NCBI RefSeq assembly: GCF_014195445.1
Contig: NZ_JACIBT010000001.1
Coordinates: forward strand, 248,001-312,000
From: Garicola koreensis
GTDB lineage: Bacteria; Actinomycetota; Actinomycetes; Actinomycetales; Micrococcaceae
DNA: 64,000 bases
Direction of reading: 5' to 3'
The position numbers and the translations under genes are program-made. How positions within the stretch are numbered: position 1 is the stretch's first letter; every line of letters begins with the position of its first letter. The notes beneath the pieces were generated by a model. That model searched no databases, had not been told where the DNA came from, and saw nothing but the letters and a program-made list of their open reading frames with translations. Below are positions 26,401-32,752 of the stretch, in pieces.

Positions 26401-27233
26401 ACGGCTCGGCGCTTGAGGCGGCCCCGAAGCCCGGCAGTCTCACCAAGGAGATGGAGCTTCGGCCCGAAGCCCTGCCGGACGCGGCGGCTTGGCGGTCGGC
26501 GGTCGATCGCGCAGGGGCCATGTTCGGCATCAACGCGAACACCTACCTGACGGGCAGCGCGGTGTCCGAGCTCGCCACGCAGATCCGGAAACGTATTGCC
26601 GAGCTGTCCGCAGATTCCCGAGGACTGGTCGATGCGCTGTCGGAGGCTTATCAGCGACTCGGCCTGCCGTTGGACGGCACGGCGGGTGGTCGTCTGGCGA
26701 CTGCGCGATCGACTGCTGAGCTGTTCGCAGACTTGCAGGCGAAGACCGACAACGTCAGCTTGATCGAAACGCTGGGTCGTGCCGAGCTGACGGCGACGGA
26801 TCAGGCTGCGGGGCGTTCCGCGTCGAAGTCGGGGACTGTGGCCCGCCAGCTGCACGATTTCGGGTGGTCACGTCTGTCGCCCTTGCTCGATGCTGAGGGA
26901 TATCACAGCGACCGGGGCCGGTCGGCGAAAGAGGCGCTGGATCGACTGCGGAACTCTCTGACGGCGGACGAGCTGGCGCAGCCGCTCACCAATGCGCTGA
27001 AGCGTGCCGAAGACGATGCGTTCGCATGGCTCGAAGAGGGCCAGAAGGCCGTGGAACAGGAGCCCGCCACCCCGTCTGGACCGGCTTCGTCGGAGGCTGC
27101 GGGGGCCGCAACGAACGGACGGCGCACTGTGACCTCAGCGGATGATCTCCACCGTGTTCGAGAAGAGCTCGACAATTTCCTGGAAGAACATGGCGGTGCT
27201 CGCGTGGTCGTCGAATGGAGGGTCGAACCGTGA
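23475..27233 (+). CDS. pglY: BREX P-loop ATPase PglY (BrxC-like)
   Basis: About 1252 aa. P-loop SGSFGSGKSHFM has Lys84, and a Walker B-like strand IVMFLDELVLWL lies near residue 280. This is the large AAA-type ATPase of type 2 BREX, counterpart of BrxC, needed for defence. I chose ATG 23475, which overlaps the pglX stop as ATGA; an in-frame start 42 bases earlier lies inside pglX and seems less likely. The C-terminal part is rich in Ala and Glu and probably helical. It ends with GTGA shared with pglZ. Confidence 0.92.
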   Translation: MSNSSKKTLLRDVISIPERAGADDYVLRLTEGVGEGRLDTTIEDYVVTDALTEAFDQALDLVATSLKDGTSRASFLSGSFGSGKSHFMAVLYALLGHNPTARAKPELAPVVQRYDGELQGKKVLRLAFHFLDSDSIEQAIFSGYVNQVAELHPEAPLPAVHQSDQLLDDADGWRAKMGDDAFLAGLNKSDVAGGEDDVWGKVLQEGTWTSESYDRARTAAPDSEDRQRLVSALVNTYFKAFTRGAEFVSLDEGLAVISNHAKSLGYDAIVMFLDELVLWLAFRVRDAEFFGREAQKLTKFVESGAGQLDIPLITFVARQLDLRKYFVESGGGTGSHQEALDSAFQHQEGRFRTIVLGDDNLPYVAEKRLLKPVSGEARRTIDDAFNGLDRREYLWDVLLDGINNDEGTKGADRQAFRRTYPFSPALVSTLRTLASAMQRDRTALKVMQQLLVDQRDHLTVDDVIPVGDVFDLVVNGNQAITEDMRGRFRNALKLYEEKLRPLLLREHRFDDADVEGLAPDHVFHADDRLVKTLVLSAIAPEVPALRELTPGRLASLNHGSIVSPLPGQEATTVLSKLKKWNGEVPEIHISGDSRNPTVRLRISEVDYESVVEKAKGEDNEGRRREVLKNIVWEEFGLEQIDGDVTGISRQNRIWRGSRREVEVIFANIRDRTWLADEMFEAGSDTWRFIIDYPFDEHGHGVREDDQRLDDLRNKGLDTRTVAWVPHFLSDKRQRELGRLAVLDWLLGGSGDRWTSMSSDLAPADRSQAKIILENQRDALRERMRGAVQEAYGAARATTGNLDVDEAHERVLISLTHEFTPQAPVGHDLEAAFTNLVDQVFSAAFPGHPKFEPEDAEVKPRELNAVLDAVNEAQQDPDGRVFVESARRDSVRRIANELGVGHMGETHFLFGADRFPWQMTFAKAMGAAELEQTDVIDVATLRRWIRETTPAPGLRTEVADLVICAWAILQGRAWYRYGSALEAAPKPGSLTKEMELRPEALPDAAAWRSAVDRAGAMFGINANTYLTGSAVSELATQIRKRIAELSADSRGLVDALSEAYQRLGLPLDGTAGGRLATARSTAELFADLQAKTDNVSLIETLGRAELTATDQAAGRSASKSGTVARQLHDFGWSRLSPLLDAEGYHSDRGRSAKEALDRLRNSLTADELAQPLTNALKRAEDDAFAWLEEGQKAVEQEPATPSGPASSEAAGAATNGRRTVTSADDLHRVREELDNFLEEHGGARVVVEWRVEP

Positions 27234-30001
27234 CTGTCGACGCGTCAGTGCGCCTCCCGGAAGCCACGCTGCCCATCGTTCGTCAGCTCCTCGAATCGGC
27301 CTCGAAGAAGGGGCGCCGCGAGGGAGTTCTTGGCATCCGCGCGTCCACGATGTGGTCCGGCGCGACTGAGTTCTCCCACCATGGGTCCGATGTCATCGTC
27401 GCGCCCTGCCGCTCGGCGTTGGCAGTGCGGGAAGCACTCCAGGACCGACGCAGCGGATTATGGTTGGTCATCCTTACCGACCGGGACGAGGCGGATCTCG
27501 GCACCGGGATTCTCACCCATTTCCAAGGCCAAACGTTGCGCAACCCGGACCCATGGGCGGCCGTTCGCGAGCAGTTCGCAGCCTCAGTCGGCGTAGACAG
27601 GCAGTTGAGCTCGCATCCGCGGGCTCGCGAGCTGGCGACAGGATTTCTGGCAGCTCGTGGGGACAAACCATGGTACCCGGCTCGCGCCGGCTTCCTCACG
27701 TACGATCACGCGTTCGCCTCTGTGGCGATGCGCTGGTTTGACCTCGGTCGAGAGCTGCCGAACCCCGGCATCGACGATGTCCTGAGATGGGCGATTCGTG
27801 CTGACCGGAGCAGTCGCATTCGGGAATTGCGGAAGCAGGTCGGCGACGCGCTTGCCGACGCGGCCCTCGATTGGTTGGCCCGGCGCTGCGGACGTGCACA
27901 ACCGCTCGTCTCCACGCTGCTTGCCAGCGACCGGCTGGCTGATCTCGTCCCGCTCGGGCTCGCGAGTCGCGCGGTGCTGGCGTGCCCGGGAGGATCGGAA
28001 CCGTGGGTTCTGCTGCGGGTCCAGCAGCTGCAGGTCGAGGAGGTCACGCCGGCACAGGTAAACACCCTCGTCGATGCCGCCGAGCAGGTCACTCGCGAAC
28101 TCCTGATGAGCAGCAACGATGAGTCTCAGCGTGATGTGGGCCGGGTGCTCACACGTGCGGATGCTCTCATCGCAGAGCTCCGAGCAGATGCTGGCGTTCA
28201 GGATTCCTCGGTTCTGCGTCGGAGCCTTACAGCACGCCTGGGGACGCTCGGAGACGCCCTGCACCAGGCGACGCAGTTCTCCACGCAGAATGTCGCACAG
28301 GTAGATGCTCCCTTGGCCGACCGGTCCCAACTAGACAATGTGGAGCGTGCATTGGCCGACGTTGAGTCTCATGTTCTCGCCCACCACCGAGACGAGCGTC
28401 GCGTCTCACGGGCCAAAGACGGTGTGCGTCTCACTCGTTGGCTCGCGGCCGACCTCACGTCTGGCGAGGACACTCGGAGCGGCTCCTTCGCTGATCACAT
28501 GCGGAGGCATCGGGATGACGATGCGTGGGTCGATCGAGCGTACGGCGACGCGTGGCGGGGCGTCGGCGATGAAGCTCTGTCAAAGGGGCTCGAGACCGTC
28601 CTGGCGGCCGTGCGCCTGCGACGGGACGCTCATGATCGCTGTTTCGCAAAGGAACTCGCTGTCGCTGCGCAGTCTCGGGATGCCTTGCCCGACGATGTCA
28701 TTCCTCTCGAGGACGTGATCGCTCGGACAGTCGTTCCGCTGGCTCGAGAGCCTCGTCCGGTGCTGATGATCGTTGCCGATGGGATGAGTGCGGCGGTGGG
28801 TTCCGAGATCCTGGATGACATCGAGCACCGCCACGACTCCTGGTTAGAATGTGTTCCGTCGGGAGCCGAGAGGCGAAGCGTCGGCGTCTCCGCCCTGCCG
28901 TCGTTGACTGAAGTGTCCCGCTGCAGCTTGCTGTCCGGCACGCTGGCGACGGGACAGCAGAATGCTGAGCGCAAGGGCTTCTCCGCCCTCATGAAAGCTC
29001 ACGGCCTTACCGGGGGTCTCTTCCATAAACTGAGCCTAGAGACGTCCGGTGCTGGGACGGAGCTTGCGCCGGACGTTCAGACTGCCATCGATGACACTGA
29101 GGACACTCAGGTCGTGGCCTGCGTGCTCAACACCATCGATGATGCGCTGGATCGTTCCGATCCAGGGATGGACTGGACGGCCGATGCTGTGTCACACCTG
29201 CGCCCGTTGCTGGACCGCGCTCGACGAGCAGGGCGGACCGTCGTCATGACGTCCGATCACGGGCACGTCATCGAGCGTCGTGACGGCCACCAGAAGTCTG
29301 TCTCAGCGACATCCAGCAACCGGTCGCGGCCTGCCTCGGATGGCGGAGGGGTCACGGACGACGAGATTCGGGTGGTCGGCCCGCGGGTGCTGCTGCACGA
29401 TGGTGACGCTGTGCTCGCCGTCGACGAGCGTCTGCGGTACGGGTCGTTGAAGGCTGGCTATCATGGCGGTGCCGCACCGGCTGAAGTGGTCGTGCCGATC
29501 CATGTGCTAGTCACAGGGGAACCGCCGAAGGGCTGGGATCTCGCGACGCCACAGGAACCGGACTGGTGGCGCAATCCGCTTGCCTCGGAAACGACAGGAC
29601 CGGCGACACTGAGACGACTGGTCCTTCCGCCCTCCGAGAGCCCCACGCTGTTTGACGAAGTCGAGCCGGAACCCAATCCCAGGGTTCAGGATATGGCCGC
29701 TGACGTGGTTCGTTCACCGACGTACGCAGCTCAACGTGAACGAGCATCCCGTATCAGTCTGTCGGACGAGAAGATCACTGCGCTCCTGCGTTCGCTCATT
29801 GCGGCTCCTGGCCATCGTGCCGATCCCGCCTCCGCGGCATCGGCCCTCGGAGTTGCTAAGGTTCAGCTCGCTGGGGCCCTGCCGATGGTCCAACGTCTGC
29901 TGAATGTCGAGCAGTACCCGGTTCTGGACCGCGCTCCTGATGGGGAGACTGTGGTCCTGGATCTCGAACTATTGAAGGAGCAGTTCGGAGTGGGCCGATG
30001 A
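27230..30001 (+). CDS. pglZ: BREX alkaline-phosphatase-like protein PglZ
   Basis: 923 aa. The phosphatase-fold core shows VLMIVADGMSAAVGSE with Asp517 and VVMTSDHGHVIERR with Asp676, His677 and His679, expected metal-binding positions of the PglZ domain. The last 100 residues form a separate predicted winged-helix-like domain (SLSDEKITALLRSL ... RLLNVEQYPVLD ... LLKEQFGV). GTG 27230 has GGAGGG six bases upstream and overlaps the pglY stop as GTGA; the ATG at 27215 is an alternative. PglZ is the defining BREX component. Its C-terminal domain recurs, diverged, in the membrane protein that follows. Its stop overlaps a dead brxD start as ATGA. Confidence 0.95.
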   Translation: MTVDASVRLPEATLPIVRQLLESASKKGRREGVLGIRASTMWSGATEFSHHGSDVIVAPCRSALAVREALQDRRSGLWLVILTDRDEADLGTGILTHFQGQTLRNPDPWAAVREQFAASVGVDRQLSSHPRARELATGFLAARGDKPWYPARAGFLTYDHAFASVAMRWFDLGRELPNPGIDDVLRWAIRADRSSRIRELRKQVGDALADAALDWLARRCGRAQPLVSTLLASDRLADLVPLGLASRAVLACPGGSEPWVLLRVQQLQVEEVTPAQVNTLVDAAEQVTRELLMSSNDESQRDVGRVLTRADALIAELRADAGVQDSSVLRRSLTARLGTLGDALHQATQFSTQNVAQVDAPLADRSQLDNVERALADVESHVLAHHRDERRVSRAKDGVRLTRWLAADLTSGEDTRSGSFADHMRRHRDDDAWVDRAYGDAWRGVGDEALSKGLETVLAAVRLRRDAHDRCFAKELAVAAQSRDALPDDVIPLEDVIARTVVPLAREPRPVLMIVADGMSAAVGSEILDDIEHRHDSWLECVPSGAERRSVGVSALPSLTEVSRCSLLSGTLATGQQNAERKGFSALMKAHGLTGGLFHKLSLETSGAGTELAPDVQTAIDDTEDTQVVACVLNTIDDALDRSDPGMDWTADAVSHLRPLLDRARRAGRTVVMTSDHGHVIERRDGHQKSVSATSSNRSRPASDGGGVTDDEIRVVGPRVLLHDGDAVLAVDERLRYGSLKAGYHGGAAPAEVVVPIHVLVTGEPPKGWDLATPQEPDWWRNPLASETTGPATLRRLVLPPSESPTLFDEVEPEPNPRVQDMAADVVRSPTYAAQRERASRISLSDEKITALLRSLIAAPGHRADPASAASALGVAKVQLAGALPMVQRLLNVEQYPVLDRAPDGETVVLDLELLKEQFGVGR

Positions 30002-30090
30002 ACAGAGTGACGCACTCCGTCAGCGCCCGACGACGCCGCAAAGTCATTGATGCGTTGCGCTGGGATCCGTGCCGCATAACGGTCTGGCGA
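29998..30090 (+). pseudogene. brxD: Relic of the brxD 5' end
   Basis: ATG 29998 overlaps the pglZ stop as ATGA, the expected pglZ/brxD junction. The frame reads MNRVTHSVSARRRRKVIDAL, then a single-base deletion near 30061 shifts it; the next frame gives VPHNGLA. The intact brxD at 31481 starts IRRRREVIDALRRGTVPHNG. Only about 30 codons remain before homology stops and YchF sequence begins. It marks where the original brxD was cut away. Confidence 0.8.
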
Positions 30091-30257
30091 TCCACGCCGA
30101 CTTCCAGCGCGGCATCGTCGATGCCCGGATGGTCTCTCACGAGGCTCTGATGGCCGCCGGCTCGATGGCGGAGGCCAAGGTCAACGGGAAGGCGCTCGTA
30201 GGGCGAGGACTCCGTCGTGAAGGATGGCGACGTGGTCAGCTTGAAAAATGACGTGCG
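30090..30257 (+). pseudogene. ychF: YchF C-terminal fragment, site D
   Basis: Reads IHADFQRGIVDARMVSHEAL then MAAGSMAEAKVNGKAL, and after a frameshift near 30200 GEDSVVKDGDVVSLK. This is the last 55 or so residues of YchF (family pattern: IHTDFxxGFIKAEVVS ... KDYVxxDGDVVxFxFNV). The final residues are degenerate. It is the longest of the four YchF scars and is joined directly to the brxD relic. Confidence 0.8.
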
Positions 30258-30386
30258 AGTGGGCTCTGAAGTAGTTGAACACCTCTCGTCTATATCAATC
30301 TTTCATGCAGTATTTGTGGCGAAGTGTTCGCTCGCCGGAGATGGACCTGTTTAACTTTTGGTGAATAGCTGTTTAGGGGGCATTTA
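30258..30386 (+). promoter_or_regulatory. AT-rich leader of the inserted membrane gene
   Basis: About 130 bases, clearly AT-richer than surroundings, precede ATG 30387. A TTGAAC at 30275 could be a -35 box but no convincing -10 lies at the right distance. AGGGGG at 30374-30379 is the ribosome-binding site. As the adjoining BREX genes overlap, this is the only sizeable gap in the operon, so a separate promoter for the inserted gene plus brxD and brxHI is likely. Confidence 0.4.
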
Positions 30387-31484
30387 ATGAGTGAGTCTGA
30401 TTCTACGAAAAATCACGATGACTCACCCGCTTGGGAGTCGTGTGTGGGCTTATGCGTAATTCCTCCCCTGGGTGCGGTTGGTGGTACGTTCGTTGCCAGT
30501 AGCCTGTTCAGCGACTCCGGCGGCGTGTTGACTTGGGTGCTAGGGATCGGCGGCGCCCTTGTCGCATTGGTGACTGGCGCGCTCGTGCTTCCAAAGTTGA
30601 GAGCTGCTGGAAAGAGCGATGATGAGGCTCCAGCAGGTGGAGCTACAGGGCATGACAGCTCGACCCCGGGTCGAGTTCCCAGCGGGGCCGAACCGGTAAA
30701 CTCTGCGTCCCCGGAAAGCAGTGAGAGGGTCTCACGAGATGGAACTGAGGAAACGCGTGGGCCATCCACTCTGGAGGAGCGTGTCCCTGGTGCTGCAAGC
30801 GAGGCGGAGCAGGTAGGCAAGAGTAGCACTCCTCTTAGGTTCTTCCTGGACGAGGAAAGTTCGCCGATGTCTCTCAGCGTCATGTATGACACCAATGGGC
30901 CCGACGAGCTGGGGGTAGCGCTCGGCACTTTTGAGTCCCGCGACGACGCGATGTCCGCAGTGGAGCAGGTGCGTCAGTCGCTGGAAGGTGAGACATGGCG
31001 CGGGGAGAGCGTTGCTCATGCGATGCTGACGGTTCAACCATTCGCGCTAGGATTGCCGGGAAATCACGGCCTACCCGGGTCGAGTTCTGGAACGGCGCAG
31101 CCGCATTCCGCCGATCCTATGCAACCCACTCAGGCGGAACCTAAGGAGAATGCTGGTCGCGAACCGGAAGACGGTGTCGTAGCCCAGGTCCTGGACTCGG
31201 CGATGTTCACGGAGCAACGTCGGCGTGCCCGACGGGCGTCCCTTTCGGACCAGCAGATTGGTTCTTTGTTGCGCCGACTGATGTCTGCACCTGGACACCG
31301 GATCTACCAGTCCGACGCAGCAGAGGCACTAGAAGTGCCCGTGTTCCAGCTGTCAGGTGCACTTCCTGTGGCGCAGCGGCTCCTGAACGTGGACCAGTAT
31401 CCCGTGCTGTACCGTGATCCGGACAGCATCGAGATTGTTCTTGACCTCGATTTGCTCCAGGAGCAGTTCGGAGTGACCACGTGA
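30387..31484 (+). CDS. Membrane-anchored protein with PglZ C-terminal-type domain
   Basis: 365 aa; no family recognised as a whole. Residues about 19-40 and 46-68 are hydrophobic and form two predicted membrane helices (CVIPPLGAVGGTFVASSLF and LTWVLGIGGALVALVTGALV). A low-complexity Ser/Glu/Pro linker follows to about 145. A small domain of about 75 residues (LRFFLDEESSPMSLSVMYDT onward) comes next, then a second linker. Residues about 271-365 align with the PglZ tail: SLSDQQIGSLLRRLMSAPGH, GALPVAQRLLNVDQYPVL, and LLQEQFGV before the stop. No phosphatase core is present. The stop overlaps brxD as GTGA. It may tether or regulate BREX proteins at the membrane, or be a by-product of fusing a second pglZ 3' end; sequence alone does not decide. 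Confidence 0.7.
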   Translation: MSESDSTKNHDDSPAWESCVGLCVIPPLGAVGGTFVASSLFSDSGGVLTWVLGIGGALVALVTGALVLPKLRAAGKSDDEAPAGGATGHDSSTPGRVPSGAEPVNSASPESSERVSRDGTEETRGPSTLEERVPGAASEAEQVGKSSTPLRFFLDEESSPMSLSVMYDTNGPDELGVALGTFESRDDAMSAVEQVRQSLEGETWRGESVAHAMLTVQPFALGLPGNHGLPGSSSGTAQPHSADPMQPTQAEPKENAGREPEDGVVAQVLDSAMFTEQRRRARRASLSDQQIGSLLRRLMSAPGHRIYQSDAAEALEVPVFQLSGALPVAQRLLNVDQYPVLYRDPDSIEIVLDLDLLQEQFGVTT

Positions 31485-32752
31485 GTGGAGTTGTTAGCAT
31501 TCGCCGGCGGCGCGAAGTAATTGATGCACTGCGCCGTGGGACGGTGCCGCATAATGGTCTGGATTTGCTGGCTGTCGGCCTGTCGCGGTTCGAGGCAGCG
31601 CTGGATGCCGAGTTGGGGACTGCTCGAAGCGGTGGAGCATCCTTCAAAGCTGTTCGAGGTGAGTACGGGTCCGGGAAGACCTTCTTCTCTCGGTGGTTGG
31701 GTGAGCGAGCAAAAAAGTCCGGGATGGCAGTTGCTGAAGTACAGATCTCCGAAACCGAGACGCCTCTTCATAAGCTGGAGACGGTATATCGCCGCGTTTG
31801 CGAGTCGATGGAAACTGCTGAGTTTCCACCTTCTGCGTTCCGACCTATTCTCGATGCGTGGCTCTTTGCGCTTGAGTCGGAGGGCGAATCCGTCGACGCC
31901 GTCGTCGAGAAGCGGTTGGCTGAAGTTTCCAGGACGACTCCCGCGTTCTCTACTGCTCTCCGGGGATATCGCGATGCCCTGCTGAGAGGAGATGAGGCGA
32001 CTGCAGAAGGGTTGGTCGCGTGGCTGGGCGGGCAGCCGCACGTTGCTGCCGCTATCCGTCGTGAAGCTGGTGTGCGTGGCGACCTCGACCATTTCGGCGC
32101 CTTCGGGTTTCTGCAGGGACTCCTGACCGTCCTCCGCGACTCCGACCATCCTGGTCTCGTGCTGATTCTGGATGAAGTGGAGACGCTCCAGCGGGTTCGA
32201 ACCGATGTCCGAGAGAAGGCACTCAACGCTCTGCGGCAGCTTATCGATGAGATTGACAGTGGGCGTTTCCCTGGCCTTTACCTATTGATCACTGGCACGC
32301 CAGCGTTTTTCGACGGCGCCCAGGGCCTGCAGCGTCTTCCTCCGCTCGCGCAGCGCCTTGCCACGGACTTCACCACGGAAGAACGGTTCGACAATCCCCG
32401 TGCCGTTCAGCTCCGCCTACCGGGGTTTTCTCAGTCGCTCCTGCAAGACGTCGGCCAGGCCGTGCGGGATTTGTACGCCTCAGGAACTGAGTCAGCGGAG
32501 CGGATCCGGACGACGGTGGACGATGCGTATATCGCCGATCTGGCCGCCGCCGTCGCCGGATCGCTCGGCGGGAAAGTCGGGGTCGCCCCGCGGCTGTTTC
32601 TGAAGAAGCTCGTCGGAGACATCCTCGATCGTGTGGACCAGTTCGAAGAATTCGACCCGCGCCGGCACTACAAGCTCACGGTCGGCAACTCGGAGCTCAA
32701 CGACGTCGAGCAGAATGCTGCCGCGACGAGTGTGGATGACATCGAACTGTGA
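31481..32752 (+). CDS. brxD: BREX ATP-binding protein BrxD
   Basis: 423 aa P-loop ATPase of the BrxD family. IRRRREVIDALRRGTVPHNG is the family N-terminus, VRGEYGSGKTFFSRW the Walker A (Lys66), and LVLILDEVETLQ the Walker B (Asp231, Glu232). The C-terminal part (GGKVGVAPRLFLKKLVGDIL) is usual. GTG 31481 overlaps the preceding stop as GTGA. BrxD occurs with BrxHI in type 2 and related BREX loci. This copy has full length, in contrast to the dead start left behind pglZ. Confidence 0.93.
   Translation: MSGVVSIRRRREVIDALRRGTVPHNGLDLLAVGLSRFEAALDAELGTARSGGASFKAVRGEYGSGKTFFSRWLGERAKKSGMAVAEVQISETETPLHKLETVYRRVCESMETAEFPPSAFRPILDAWLFALESEGESVDAVVEKRLAEVSRTTPAFSTALRGYRDALLRGDEATAEGLVAWLGGQPHVAAAIRREAGVRGDLDHFGAFGFLQGLLTVLRDSDHPGLVLILDEVETLQRVRTDVREKALNALRQLIDEIDSGRFPGLYLLITGTPAFFDGAQGLQRLPPLAQRLATDFTTEERFDNPRAVQLRLPGFSQSLLQDVGQAVRDLYASGTESAERIRTTVDDAYIADLAAAVAGSLGGKVGVAPRLFLKKLVGDILDRVDQFEEFDPRRHYKLTVGNSELNDVEQNAAATSVDDIEL

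Noticed and set aside
29998-30150. Small separate gene directly after pglZ
   Set aside because: The ATGA overlap looks like a normal start, but the frame matches the brxD N-terminus only up to a one-base deletion and then is random.
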